From Parahoeflea halophila (GTDB taxonomy: Bacteria; Pseudomonadota; Alphaproteobacteria; Rhizobiales; Rhizobiaceae): 64,000 nucleotides of DNA. The position numbers and the translations under genes were made by a program. Below are positions 21,455 to 30,152 of this stretch, in pieces. The notes under the pieces are model-generated. The model had not been told where the DNA came from. It saw only the letters and a list, made by a program, of their open reading frames with translations, and searched no databases. Each line of letters starts with the position of its first letter. The first letter of the stretch is position 1. The stretch spans positions 846,836 through 910,835 of the forward strand of contig NZ_OCPC01000001.1 of NCBI RefSeq assembly GCF_900220985.1. The letters are read 5' to 3'.

Positions 21455-21504
21455 AACCAGCCCCATCTCGACCGTGAGTTCGCCCCATTAATAACCTGTC
21501 AAGA

Positions 21505-21519
21505 TTAACGAAGGGTTAG
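21505..21519. promoter_or_regulatory. CtrA-box-like TTAA-N7-TTAG upstream of mraZ
   Basis: The plus strand reads TTAA-N7-TTAG, one mismatch from the CtrA consensus TTAA-N7-TTAA. It lies 50 bp upstream of the MraZ boxes and next to a minus-strand TTGACA (21502-21497) that could be a -35 element; no good -10 follows at the usual spacing. The same TTAA-N7-TTAG appears upstream of ddlB (4982-4996). Confidence 0.3.
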
Positions 21520-21837
21520 GGATGATGGACGGAGTGTGAACGGCCAGAAGCGGCCAGAAACCGGTCTTCGGTCACGTTTCGATACGCAGGAGGCTGCCAA
21601 TTGGTGGCATTCTCGCCCTCATGCTCGAGCCCCCCTGAGGAACAGGCGACAGACCGGGCTCTCGGACCAAAACGGGTGAGGAGTATTGAAAAGCAGGTTA
21701 AATGCGGGTTGCCTGACAACGCCAGCGACACGCTACGTTAACAACCGGATCAACTGCTCCAGCTGCAGGCACTTTGCCGCGATCTCGCGCCGGGCATGAC
21801 GTCGTCAAGGCTGGTGAGACAGTTAAGCCGGGGGACC

Positions 21838-23598
21838 TCAGCCGAGGATTGCCGGTGCGAAAAGTACGGCGAACCCGGCCAGTCCGAGACCTGTGCGCTG
21901 AAACCGCGTAAATGCCCCGATCAGCGCGTAGGAGATCAGTGCCAGTCCGATGCCGATTTGCGCCAGCGCCACAACAGCAGCCAGCGGATTGACGGCAATC
22001 TCCATGATCGCCGGGTTGGCGATCATCGTCAGCGGGATGATGTAAAGCCCGACACCCAGGCTCATGGCGGTCACCGCCACCTTCAGCCAGTTCTCGCCGA
22101 TCATGCCCGCGGCAATGAAAACCGCGCCGCAGACCGGTGGCGTGATCGTCGACAACAGCGCAAACCAGAACACGAACAGATGCGCCTGCAGCGGCTCCAG
22201 TCCCAGCTTGGTCAGCGCCGGCCCTGCGACCGACACGCAGATGACATAGGCCGCCGTGGTCGGCACTTCCATGCCCAGGACAAGGCAGGCGAGCGCGGTC
22301 AGTAACAGCGATGGCCACAGCATGCCGCCCGAGGCTGACAGGATCAGCGAGGTGATCTTCACCCCGAGCCCGGTGATCGACAGGACACCGATAATGATCG
22401 AGGCACACAGGATGATCGCCGCGATCATCGCCACCTGGCGCGCCGCATTGATGACCGCGCTTTCAAGCCGGTTCAGCGTGCGGCCGAGATCGAAGCTGCC
22501 ATCGGCGTGGAAGAACAGCATCACGAAACCGACCAGGATTGCCATGCTGGCGGCATATTGTGGGGTCGTACCGGTGACAAACATGCCCCACATCAGCACT
22601 GCAAAGGGAATGGCAAAGAACGCCGATGTAATGACCACCGCGCGCATGGAAGGCCGGTCCTCGGCGGCAAGGCCTGCGAGAACATGGCGCCCCGCATAGG
22701 CATTGATGCCGACCCACACAGCAAAGAAGTAAAGCAGCGCCGGCAACACCGCCGCCGCCATGATCGCGGTGTAGGGTACGCCGGTGAGTTCGACCATGAC
22801 GAATGCACCCGCGCCCATGAGCGGCGGCATGATCTGCCCGCCCGACGAGGCCACCGCCTCGACCGCTGCGGCAAGCCGCTTCGGATAGCCGAGCTTGGTC
22901 ATCGCCGGCAGCGTGATGGCGCCGGTGGAGGCCACATTGGCCGAAGCTGAACCGGAGATCGAGCCGAACAGCGCAGACGAAATCACCGATACCTTGGCGG
23001 CCCCGCCTTTGAGCCGGCCGGCCGCGGACGAAGCAATGTTCATGAAGCCTTGCCCAGCCTCGCCGGCATTGAGCACCGCTCCGAATATCACGAAGATTGC
23101 CACCACGCTGACCGAGACGCCTGCCAGGCTGCCCCAGATCCCGCCCTCGGCAATGGTCAGCGTGCCGAGAAAACTGGCCAGCGGTGTACCGGAATGGCCG
23201 AACTCGCCTGGTATCAGCTGCCCGTACAGGCCGTAAAGCAATGCCAGCAGCGCCACCAGCGGCAACGGCCAGCTGATCGCCCGGCGCGCCGCTTCCAGCA
23301 CCACCACGAGGAGGACAACAGCAATCGCGATCTGAAAATTGCCTTCAAGAAACCCGTATTGGTCACCAAGCGCCGAATGCTGCCAGGCTATCCAGATGCT
23401 GGCCGCCATCCCGAGCGCGCACAAGGCTATGCCGGACCAGCGGCTGGCCTTGCCGCCGTCGGCGAACAGGAAGATCCACGGCAAGGCGAGGGCCAAGTGC
23501 AGTGGCCTGCTGACCAGGTTGGGAACCAGTCCCCAGAAGATCAGGCCCAGATGAAAGACCACCAGACAGGCAGCGCTGGCGATCATGGCCATTCGCAT
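21838..23598 (-). CDS. TRAP transporter fused permease (TAXI type)
   Basis: The product is the membrane component of a tripartite ATP-independent periplasmic transporter in which the small (4TMS) and large (12TMS) subunits are fused, the form that pairs with TAXI receptors. It is 586 residues with many hydrophobic segments; the DctM-like part includes GSISGSASANVASTGAITLPAM and SSGGQIMPPLMGAGAF, the conserved ligand/Na+ loop of fused permeases, and EVPTTAAYVICVSVAGP. The ATG at 23598 is chosen because GGGAG lies 7 bases upstream; a TTG at 23637 has no ribosome binding site. It is downstream of the receptor gene, with a strong hairpin between them. The substrate is not predictable from sequence. 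Confidence 0.92.
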   Translation of the reverse strand: MRMAMIASAACLVVFHLGLIFWGLVPNLVSRPLHLALALPWIFLFADGGKASRWSGIALCALGMAASIWIAWQHSALGDQYGFLEGNFQIAIAVVLLVVVLEAARRAISWPLPLVALLALLYGLYGQLIPGEFGHSGTPLASFLGTLTIAEGGIWGSLAGVSVSVVAIFVIFGAVLNAGEAGQGFMNIASSAAGRLKGGAAKVSVISSALFGSISGSASANVASTGAITLPAMTKLGYPKRLAAAVEAVASSGGQIMPPLMGAGAFVMVELTGVPYTAIMAAAVLPALLYFFAVWVGINAYAGRHVLAGLAAEDRPSMRAVVITSAFFAIPFAVLMWGMFVTGTTPQYAASMAILVGFVMLFFHADGSFDLGRTLNRLESAVINAARQVAMIAAIILCASIIIGVLSITGLGVKITSLILSASGGMLWPSLLLTALACLVLGMEVPTTAAYVICVSVAGPALTKLGLEPLQAHLFVFWFALLSTITPPVCGAVFIAAGMIGENWLKVAVTAMSLGVGLYIIPLTMIANPAIMEIAVNPLAAVVALAQIGIGLALISYALIGAFTRFQRTGLGLAGFAVLFAPAILG

Positions 23599-23657
23599 CG
23601 ACAGGCTCCCGGTTTCAGCTGATGAGGAACTTCGCAAGGGTGGTAAAAAGCGGCACT

Positions 23658-23694
23658 GCCTGTGCGCCCCGGCCCTGAACCTGGGCGCACAGGC
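23658..23694 (-). terminator. Strong intercistronic hairpin between TAXI receptor and permease
   Basis: GCCTGTGCGCCC and GGGCGCACAGGC form a perfect 12-bp stem with a 13-base loop. It begins 10 bp after the receptor stop codon and precedes the permease gene. On the minus strand it is followed by AGTGCCGC and then TTTTT. It probably acts as a partial terminator or 3' stabiliser that gives more receptor than permease mRNA. Confidence 0.6.
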
Positions 23695-23703
23695 TGCGTG
23701 CTG

Positions 23704-24660
23704 TTACTGCTGCTCGGCGGTCAGCTCGACCCCGACTTCGTTGTAGTAACGGATCGCACCTGGATGCAGTTTGGTGTTGATGTTGGCCATCAGCCCCGCA
23801 TCGACACCCTTCCACCACGGCGCGTCCTCAGCCATGGCCGCCTTGCTTTCCCAGAAGGTCTTGGTCAGCTCATAGGCCGCATCGTCGCTCATCGCCGTGG
23901 TGGTGAAGGCGGCGACCGGCAGCGAGGTGGTTGTGATATCGGCGTCCTGGCCGCCGTAGGTTCCGGCCGGAATGACCAGCTTCGAGCGCTTTGACTGAGC
24001 GATCTGTTCGTCGCTCATGGACAACACCACGACGTCGGCCGAAGCCGCCGCCTCGATAACATTCGGAGCGGGCCAGGAACCGGCGGTGACAAAACCGTCA
24101 ATCTGGCCGTTCTTGAGCGCTGGAACAGCATTGGACAGCTCGACCTCGGCAAGATTGACCTTGCCTTCGAGGCCAAACAGCTTGAGGTATTTTTCGCCTT
24201 CGCTGGCGCCGAAGGAGCCCTTTCCGAGCAGGATTGTCTTGCCTTCCATGCCGGCAAAATCGGTCACGCCGCTGTCAGCCGACATGACAAAATGCATGGT
24301 CAGCGACGGGATTGGAAACAGGGCCCGGATCTCGTCGAATTTCGGATCGCCCTTGCCCTCGAACATGGCCTTGCCGGACTGCGCCAGGCCGATCAGCGCC
24401 GGAGGCGTGGTGAAAACGTAATCGCCACCGCGCGCTTTGGCTTCCATCACATTCTGGACCGAGCCCTGGCTCTCCTCCACCGTAACAATGATGTCGCCAT
24501 TGGTGCCGGCCTTCATTGCCTCCGCCAGCTGTACGCCCATCTGGTAGTAGGACGATCCGGTTTTCGCGGATTTGTAGGTGATGCGCGTCTCAGCCAGCGC
24601 ACTCGAGGCAACAAGACTGGCGCAAAGCCCCAGCGCGAGAACGATCATGTTGTTTTTCAA
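23704..24660 (-). CDS. TAXI-family TRAP solute receptor
   Basis: The product is the periplasmic substrate-binding protein of the adjacent TRAP transporter. It is 318 residues with a Sec signal peptide (KNNMIVLALGLCASLV, predicted cleavage after SSALA). The mature part begins TRITYKSAKTGSSYYQMG, a TAXI (IMP-TRAP) family N-terminus, and contains GKGSFGASEGEKYLKLFG and DGFVTAGSWPAPNV. I place the start at TTG 24660 rather than ATG 24648: GGGAG sits 7 bases before the TTG but 19 before the ATG, and the TTG supplies the lysine expected at the start of the signal peptide. A 105-bp gap with a hairpin separates it from the permease gene. The ligand is unknown; TAXI proteins bind glutamate-like and other organic acids. 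Confidence 0.9.
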   Translation of the reverse strand: MKNNMIVLALGLCASLVASSALAETRITYKSAKTGSSYYQMGVQLAEAMKAGTNGDIIVTVEESQGSVQNVMEAKARGGDYVFTTPPALIGLAQSGKAMFEGKGDPKFDEIRALFPIPSLTMHFVMSADSGVTDFAGMEGKTILLGKGSFGASEGEKYLKLFGLEGKVNLAEVELSNAVPALKNGQIDGFVTAGSWPAPNVIEAAASADVVVLSMSDEQIAQSKRSKLVIPAGTYGGQDADITTTSLPVAAFTTTAMSDDAAYELTKTFWESKAAMAEDAPWWKGVDAGLMANINTKLHPGAIRYYNEVGVELTAEQQ

Positions 24661-24876
24661 TTGCTTTCTCCCAACAGCATGTGAATACGGAAAGTGCTCC
24701 TGATCTGTTGTCTTCGCATGAAAGAAATGGAATCGCAATTTGCAAATAACGCCTGTTTCCACCGGCCTGAACCACACGGCGGCCAAGCGCGCAACCAATG
24801 TTGCTCAGGGGGAGACACCCGCCGCATCGGTGTGGATCGACGCTGAGCAACGCTCGTCGCCAACCGGAAGCACGCC

Positions 24877-25440
24877 CTACACCTCGTCCAGCATCACCAA
24901 GGTGGTTCGCTTCAGAGTCGCAAGCAGGCTTTCGAGGTGGGCGCCATCATGCGCGGTGAACTTGAAACTCGATGAGCTGGCATAGAAGAATTCGGCCAGC
25001 TGGGCGGGAGAGCAGCCCTTTGCCGCAAGCGCTTCCCTGCGCTCTCCAAAGAGCGTGACGAGCAAATCGATCTTGCCTTGCTCGAATGCGAATTGCGCGC
25101 CGGTCCCCTGCTGCCAGTAGCCGGCCATGAGATCGCTGGAATCCGGCATCTGCTTGATCTGGTCGAAGAACCGGACGATGGCGCACTCAAGGAAAACATC
25201 AATGCGTTCGCTGATTGTCATGGCTGCCTGCCAGGCTCGTGTCACCTCGTCCACCACCCGGTCCGAGACCAGCTGCATCGCCGCCAACATGACCTCTTCC
25301 TTGTTGGAAAAGCGCGCATAGAGCGTCGGCCGCGAAATGCCGGCTTGCGCTGCAATGTCGCCCATCGTGGTCTTGCGCACACCATAGCGGGAGCAGACGT
25401 CAATTGCGGCGTCGAGAATCTTTTGATCGCGATCGTTCAT
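24877..25440 (-). CDS. TetR/AcrR-family transcriptional regulator
   Basis: A 187-residue one-component repressor. Residues 5-50 form the TetR helix-turn-helix (ILDAAIDVCSRYGVRKTTMG, then ISRPTLYARFSNKEE); the rest is a helical ligand-binding and dimer domain with no recognised ligand signature. It is divergent from the molybdenum oxidoreductase genes, with 142 bp between starts that contain a palindrome spaced for a TetR dimer, so it probably represses that pair and itself. It could also affect the TAXI transporter genes that follow on the same strand about 220 bp further. Confidence 0.9.
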   Translation of the reverse strand: MNDRDQKILDAAIDVCSRYGVRKTTMGDIAAQAGISRPTLYARFSNKEEVMLAAMQLVSDRVVDEVTRAWQAAMTISERIDVFLECAIVRFFDQIKQMPDSSDLMAGYWQQGTGAQFAFEQGKIDLLVTLFGERREALAAKGCSPAQLAEFFYASSSSFKFTAHDGAHLESLLATLKRTTLVMLDEV

Positions 25441-25449
25441 CTAATCAAC

Positions 25450-25479
25450 TTGACATTTCTTGTATAAATGTAAAATAAT
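25450..25479 (+). promoter_or_regulatory. Candidate promoter of the iorAB-like operon
   Basis: TTGACA at 25450-25455 is followed at 15-18 bp by AT-rich -10 candidates (TAAAAT 25471-25476, AATAAT 25474-25479). It points towards the 2Fe-2S subunit gene, leaving a leader of roughly 95 bases. The region is noticeably AT-rich compared with its surroundings. Confidence 0.5.
25453..25471. promoter_or_regulatory. Candidate TetR operator
   Basis: ACATTT-N7-AAATGT is a perfect 6+6 inverted repeat of 19 bp, in the divergent tetR/oxidoreductase gap, 12 bp upstream of the tetR start codon and overlapping the spacer of the candidate promoter. Binding there would block both directions, the usual layout for a divergently transcribed TetR repressor. 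Confidence 0.5.
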
Positions 25480-25582
25480 TTCCCACCTAGCGTGAAACCG
25501 GGACGATTTGCCACCCATTTGGCCATGTCCGCATGTCGATACACCTTTTTTAACGATCACTGTTGCTGTTGGAGAGACGCCG

Positions 25583-26041
25583 ATGAGACTTACCGTAGAC
25601 GGAAAAATTCACGAGGTCGATGTCGAACCCGACATGCCGCTGTTGTGGGTCTTGCGTGATGAACTGGGCATCACCGGAGTGAAATATGGTTGCGGCATAG
25701 CCCAGTGCGGCGCCTGCACGGTCCATATCGACGGTGTGGCAACCCGCTCCTGTCAGCAATGGGTGGGCGATGTCGAAGGCGAGGTGACCACCATCAACGG
25801 CCTTGGCAATCCGGATGCGCTGCACGCCGTGCAGGCCGCCTGGATCGAGCATCAGGTTGCCCAATGCGGCTACTGCCAGTCTGGCCAGATCATGTCCGCC
25901 GCAGCCCTTCTCGCCGAAAACCCGAACCCCAGCGACGAGGACATCGACGACGCCATGAGCGGAAATCTCTGCCGCTGCGGCACCTACCCCCGCATTCGCG
26001 AAGCGGTGAAGACCGCCGCCAGAACCATCCGGAGCGTTTGA
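25583..26041 (+). CDS. 2Fe-2S subunit of isoquinoline 1-oxidoreductase-type enzyme
   Basis: The 152-residue product carries the electron-transfer subunit of a xanthine-oxidase-family molybdenum hydroxylase. The plant-type ferredoxin cluster cysteines are C37, C42, C45 and C57; the second, helical 2Fe-2S domain has C95, C98, C130 and C132 (QCGYCQSGQ and [10 protein letters not shown]). The start is the ATG at 25583 with GGAGAG 6-7 bases upstream; an upstream in-frame codon has none. There is no signal peptide, so export would depend on the Tat signal of its partner, whose ATG follows after a single base. Family members hydroxylate N-heterocycles or oxidise aldehydes; the substrate here is unknown. 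Confidence 0.93.
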   Translation: MRLTVDGKIHEVDVEPDMPLLWVLRDELGITGVKYGCGIAQCGACTVHIDGVATRSCQQWVGDVEGEVTTINGLGNPDALHAVQAAWIEHQVAQCGYCQSGQIMSAAALLAENPNPSDEDIDDAMSGNLCRCGTYPRIREAVKTAARTIRSV

Positions 26042-26042
26042 A

Positions 26043-28286
26043 ATGGGCCGTCTCAAGACATTTACCCGCCGCGCCTTCCTGGTCGGCTCCGTAGCGGTTG
26101 CCGGTGGCGTCGCGTTCGGCGCCTACATGGTGAAAAAGCCGCACGCCAATCCGCTTCTGGCGGATCTCGGCGACGGCGAAGCCGCCATCACGCCTTACGT
26201 CCGTATCGATGCGGACGGCGTGACGCTGATCACTCCGCGCGCCGACAAGGGCCAGGGCGCCTATTCGGTGCAGGCAGCCCTGATCGCTGAAGAACTTGAT
26301 GTCGACCTCGATCAGGTCAAGGTCGATCCCGGCCCGCCTTCGCCCGCCTACTGGAACACGGCGCTTGCCGACGAGGCAGCCCAGTTCATGGCGCCGGGCG
26401 ACGGCATCGGCAACGATGCGGCCTACGGCGTTCTCTCCGCCGTGATGAAGCTGACCGGAATGCAGATCACCGGCGGCTCGACCACGGTTCCCGACGGTTT
26501 CATCAAGTTGCGCCAGGCCGGTGCCGTGGCCCGCGAAACCCTCAAGCTCGCCGCTGCGCAAAAAACCGGCGTCCCAGTCGGCGAACTGCAAACCAGAGCC
26601 GGCGCCGTTCTGCTGCCTGATGGCACGTCTTTGACCTATGCCGAGCTGGCGTCGCGGGCAGCAAGCATCGAACCGCCACAGGACGTCGCGTTGCGCGCAC
26701 CGTCGGAATGGCGCCTCATCGGCAAGCCGATGCAGCGCCTCGATGTGGTCGCCAAGTCCACCGGCACACAGGTTTACGGCATCGACCACAGGGTCGACGG
26801 GATGGTGCATGCGGCGATCAAGCTCAATCCGGCCCAGTCCGGCCCGCTGGTCGGCTTCGATGCCACCGAGGCGCTGAAAATGCGCGGCGTCAAGGACGTG
26901 GTCAAAATCACCGGCGGCTTTGCGGTGATTGCCGACAACACCTGGCGCGCTTTTCAGGCTGCCGAAATGGTCGAGGCAGAATGGGGACCTGCCCCCTTCC
27001 CGCCGACGATGGACGAACACTGGCAGGCGCTTTCTGCCAGTTTTGCAGATGACTTTCAGGACAGCCGCAAGCGCGATGACGGCGACGTCGAAATTGCGAT
27101 CGCTGAAACCGGAGAAATCCTCAAGGCCGAGTACCGCGCTCCCTACCTCGCCCATGCGCCGCTTGAGCCGATCAACGCCATCGTTCGTGTCGATGATGAC
27201 AGTGCCGAGGTCTGGACCGGCACCCAGGTGCCGCGTTTCATCCAGAACAATGTCGGCAGGATTGCCGGTATCGATCCGGAAAACGTGTCCGTGCATGTGC
27301 TCTATATGGGCGGCAGCTTCGGCCACCGGCTGGAGGACCAGGTGGTCAAGCAGGCGGCCGAAATCGCCGTCCAGATGAAGGGCACCCCGGTCAAGCTCAC
27401 CTATTCGCGCGAAGAAGACCTGAGCCATGATTTTGCCCGCCAGATCGCCATGGCGCGGATGCGGGGTACGGTGCGCAACGGCCGGGTTGAAACCTATGAT
27501 CTCGGCATCGCGATGCCTTCGGTCGTGGTTTCGCAGATGAGCCGCCAGGGCATGTCCGTCCCCGGCCCCGACAGCCAGATTGTCGCTGGCGCCTGGGATC
27601 AGCCTTTCGCCATCCCCAATCATCGCGTTACCGGCTACCGCGCGCCGGAGCTGGCTCCGATCAGTTCCTGGCGCTCGGTTGGCGCATCCTCGAATGGCTT
27701 TTTCTACAATGCCGGTCTCGACGAGCTGATCCATGCCGCGGGAGCGGATCCGCTGGAAGAACGCCTGCGCCTGTGCTCCATTCCGGAGGCCCGCAAGGTG
27801 CTAGAGGCTGTCGGAGAAATGTCAGGCTGGGATGGCGTGCTTGGCAAGGGCCGCGGCCGCGGCGTCGCTCTGACCCAGTCCTTTGGCGTTCATTGCGCCG
27901 AGGTGATTGAAGTCACCAGCACCGAGGACGGCATCAGGATCGACAAGGTCTATGTCGCAGCCGAAGTCGGCACCGTGGTCGATCCGGTCAATTTCGACAA
28001 TCTGGTCAAGGGCGGTGTCATTTTCGCGCTCGGCCACGCCATGAACTGCGAAATCACCTACACCGACGGCATCGCCGACCAGAACAACTTCGACAGCTTC
28101 CAGGGAATGCGGATGTATCAGTGTCCCGAGATCGAAGTGCGCGGCCTGGAAAACGGCGGCAAGGTGCTGGGAATCGGCGAACCCCCGGTCCCGCCGGCTG
28201 CTGCGGCCCTTGCTGGTGCGATTTTCGCTGCGACCGGAACCCGCTTGCGGGAAATGCCATTCAACAAGTTCGTCGATTTCGTCTGA
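26043..28286 (+). CDS. Molybdopterin-binding oxidoreductase large subunit (IorB-like)
   Basis: The 747-residue product is the catalytic molybdenum cofactor subunit. The N-terminus has a twin-arginine signal (FTRRAFLVGSVAVAGGVAFG), so the folded heterodimer is likely exported to the periplasm, as for isoquinoline 1-oxidoreductase and related membrane-associated aldehyde dehydrogenases. Internal motifs include GGSFGHRLEDQVVKQAAEI, a Mo-pterin loop of the family, and the C-terminal GIGEPPVPPAAAALAGAI that carries the active-site glutamate. Start ATG is 1 bp after the small-subunit stop, so the two are co-translated. No cytochrome c or maturation (XdhC-like) gene is adjacent, so these must come from elsewhere. 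Confidence 0.93.
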   Translation: MGRLKTFTRRAFLVGSVAVAGGVAFGAYMVKKPHANPLLADLGDGEAAITPYVRIDADGVTLITPRADKGQGAYSVQAALIAEELDVDLDQVKVDPGPPSPAYWNTALADEAAQFMAPGDGIGNDAAYGVLSAVMKLTGMQITGGSTTVPDGFIKLRQAGAVARETLKLAAAQKTGVPVGELQTRAGAVLLPDGTSLTYAELASRAASIEPPQDVALRAPSEWRLIGKPMQRLDVVAKSTGTQVYGIDHRVDGMVHAAIKLNPAQSGPLVGFDATEALKMRGVKDVVKITGGFAVIADNTWRAFQAAEMVEAEWGPAPFPPTMDEHWQALSASFADDFQDSRKRDDGDVEIAIAETGEILKAEYRAPYLAHAPLEPINAIVRVDDDSAEVWTGTQVPRFIQNNVGRIAGIDPENVSVHVLYMGGSFGHRLEDQVVKQAAEIAVQMKGTPVKLTYSREEDLSHDFARQIAMARMRGTVRNGRVETYDLGIAMPSVVVSQMSRQGMSVPGPDSQIVAGAWDQPFAIPNHRVTGYRAPELAPISSWRSVGASSNGFFYNAGLDELIHAAGADPLEERLRLCSIPEARKVLEAVGEMSGWDGVLGKGRGRGVALTQSFGVHCAEVIEVTSTEDGIRIDKVYVAAEVGTVVDPVNFDNLVKGGVIFALGHAMNCEITYTDGIADQNNFDSFQGMRMYQCPEIEVRGLENGGKVLGIGEPPVPPAAAALAGAIFAATGTRLREMPFNKFVDFV

Positions 28287-28301
28287 GCATCACACAACAA
28301 C

Positions 28302-28328
28302 ACCGTCCGGCGCCAGGCGCCGGGCGGT
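28302..28328. terminator. Bidirectional hairpin between convergent genes
   Basis: ACCGTCCGGCGCC and GGCGCCGGGCGGT form a 13-bp stem with one G-T type mismatch around a single base. It lies between the ends of the IorB-like gene (28286) and the cyclo-ligase gene (28333). No clean T-tract follows on either strand; on the minus strand the downstream sequence is GTTGTTGTG. Confidence 0.55.
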
Positions 28329-28332
28329 ATCG

Positions 28333-29001
28333 TCACTTTGCCCCATGATCGATCACTGAGCCATCGCCGAGCACGACCTGCTTCATCGGGATATCCCACG
28401 GCATTGGGAAGATCGTCTTCATCCGGGCGAATGCCTGGCCGACACCGATGGTAAGGAGATCACCGGGCAGCCGCGCCAGTGTCCGGTCGTAATAGCCGCC
28501 GCCATTGCCGAGCCGGTAGCCGACCTCGTCCACCCCGAGCAGCGGCACGATCACAACATCCGGCTCAACCGGAACCGCATCTGCAGGCACCGGAATGTTC
28601 CAGATGCCTTTGGCCATCGCGCTGCCGGGTTCCCAACGGTGAAACTCCACCGGCTGATCCTTTTCGATCACCACCGGCAGGCAGATTCGCGCGCCCCGAT
28701 TGCTGGCTTCTACCATCCATGGCCGCAAATTGATCTCGCCACGAATCGGCCAGTACGCGGCGATGGCCTTGCCGGACACATCGCCGAGGATTTCAGTCAG
28801 CCGTGCTGAAATTCGCGCCACCATTGCCGTGCGCTCATCCACCGCCAGCGCCTGCCGGGCCGCGTAGAGCCGCGCCCGTTCGGCCTTGCGAAACACTGAG
28901 ACGTCCTTCCATGTCTGCGGATCGATGACATGGCCATCGACCAGCATCTCTGCAAAACACACCGGCGATCCCGGCAGTTCATCTTCCTCATCGTCGCTCA
29001 T
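28333..29001 (-). CDS. 5-formyltetrahydrofolate cyclo-ligase
   Basis: The enzyme converts 5-formyl-THF to 5,10-methenyl-THF with ATP in the cytoplasm, recycling an inhibitory folate. The 222-residue product has FRKAERARLYAARQAL at the usual N-terminal position, the substrate segment YWPIRGEINLRPWM, and the family signature GYRLGNGGGYYDRTLARLPG near the C-terminus. An N-terminal extension of about 35 residues (acidic MSDDEEDELPG) precedes the canonical start; it is in frame with no better start visible. It is convergent with the IorB-like gene and unrelated in function. Confidence 0.92.
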   Translation of the reverse strand: MSDDEEDELPGSPVCFAEMLVDGHVIDPQTWKDVSVFRKAERARLYAARQALAVDERTAMVARISARLTEILGDVSGKAIAAYWPIRGEINLRPWMVEASNRGARICLPVVIEKDQPVEFHRWEPGSAMAKGIWNIPVPADAVPVEPDVVIVPLLGVDEVGYRLGNGGGYYDRTLARLPGDLLTIGVGQAFARMKTIFPMPWDIPMKQVVLGDGSVIDHGAK

Positions 29002-29187
29002 GAAACAAGGTTAACACCACGCCCCGGTGCAGGTACCCGCCTGATTGCGTCATGCACTGTCCCGCTGAAAACGCCCGGCCTCGCACATGTTGGCAACGGT
29101 GTTGCCGCCGGTATCAAACTGGACGCTTCGGGACTAGAATGCGACAAGGCCGCTCTTCGGCCTCAAGCTGTGAGAACGGGTGACAAG

Positions 29188-29592
29188 ATGCCGACATCAG
29201 ATGCAGACGACTCCGGCTTCCCGAAGCTCGAAGGCGCGCTCCGAAGCCCGTCGAACCCGAACCACCTGATGGTCGTCAGACCGGTCAAACGAACCATACG
29301 TGTCCATGTCGGCGGTATCTTGATTGCGCAGACACAGAAAGCGCTTCGGGTCATGGAAATGGGAAAATCGCTCTACGATCCTGCAATCTACGTTCCCGCG
29401 ACCGATGTACTGGCCACATTGGACCCCGTCGACAAATCCACCCATTGCCCGCTCAAGGGAGACGCCAGCTACGTCACTTTCAACGGCGAGGAGATCGGCT
29501 GGACCTATGACCGCCCGCTAGAGGTTTCGAGCCAACTCGCGGGGCACTTCGCCTTCTGGCCGGACAAGATCAGGATCACCGAAGGCGACTGA
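29188..29592 (+). CDS. DUF427 family protein
   Basis: A 134-residue cytoplasmic protein of the DUF427 family, which has a small beta-barrel fold and no established biochemical role. Recognisable family segments are NHLMVVRPVKRTIRVHVGG, YDPAIYVPATDV, STHCPLKGDASYVTFNG and the tryptophan/tyrosine-rich ending HFAFWPDKIRI. The ATG at 29188 fits the family N-terminus; the frame is open much further upstream across the cyclo-ligase start without any sensible start. It stands alone between the divergent cyclo-ligase and convergent YciE-like genes. Confidence 0.85.
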   Translation: MPTSDADDSGFPKLEGALRSPSNPNHLMVVRPVKRTIRVHVGGILIAQTQKALRVMEMGKSLYDPAIYVPATDVLATLDPVDKSTHCPLKGDASYVTFNGEEIGWTYDRPLEVSSQLAGHFAFWPDKIRITEGD

Positions 29593-29678
29593 CACCCCGA
29601 CAGCCAGCAAGAACGGAAGAGCCGGCATGCCCGGCCCTCCCGATCACCGGTCGCTCTCAGACCATGTCTTGCGAGCAC

Positions 29679-30152
29679 CTATTCTTCGTTGACTGAGGAC
29701 ACCGCGAGATTGGTCAGCTTGCCGTTGGCGGCTTTTTCCTGGTCGAGAATCCCGGTCAGAAGATCATGCGCTTCCGAGTGACCGAGCACCTTGGCCCATT
29801 CACGCAAAGTGCCGTAGCGGGCGATTTCGTAATGCTCGACGGCCTGGGCGGCGGCGATCAACGCCGCATTCTTGGCAACACCGCTTGCCTCCTCGATGAT
29901 GCCGTCGGTTTCCTTGATCAGACCCTCGATGGCGTCGCATTTCTCGCCCGAGGCCTTCTTGCCGATCGACTTGAACACCTTTTCCAGTGTCTTGATCTGG
30001 CCCTTGGTTTCTTCCAGATGCTCACCGATCGCATCCTTGAGTTTCTTGCCATTGGCGGCTTGCTGGACTTTCGGCAGCGCTTTCACCAGCGCATTCTCGG
30101 CATAGTAGATGTCTTGCAGTGTATGTTCAAAGGCGTCCGACAGGGTTTTCAT
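29679..30152 (-). CDS. YciE/DUF892 ferritin-like protein
   Basis: A 157-residue all-helical protein of the DUF892/YciE family, with a ferritin-like four-helix fold and a proposed role in stress protection; the function is not proven. It shows the family start MKTLSDAFEHTLQDIYYAENAL, HLEETKGQIKTLEKVF, and the second half AAAQAVEHYEIARYGTLREWA, with carboxylate and histidine residues in the metal-binding positions (YAENAL, EHLEET, EHYEIARYG). The ATG at 30152 has AAGGA 8 bases upstream; a start nine codons earlier has none. Confidence 0.9.
   Translation of the reverse strand: MKTLSDAFEHTLQDIYYAENALVKALPKVQQAANGKKLKDAIGEHLEETKGQIKTLEKVFKSIGKKASGEKCDAIEGLIKETDGIIEEASGVAKNAALIAAAQAVEHYEIARYGTLREWAKVLGHSEAHDLLTGILDQEKAANGKLTNLAVSSVNEE

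Larger units (their letters stand above)
21245..21837. other. Regulatory gap upstream of mraZ; no gene recognised
   Basis: This 593-bp region separates mraZ from the end of the TRAP permease gene, both on the minus strand. It holds the TGGG array, the CtrA-like site and a TTGACA element described separately, and must contain the main dcw promoter. Short open frames within it have poor starts and no recognisable product, so I call no gene. Confidence 0.5.

Noticed and set aside
25890-27734. 614-codon minus-strand frame antisense to the molybdopterin subunit gene
   Set aside because: The plus-strand gene has a Tat signal and conserved motifs; the antisense product has no recognisable features.
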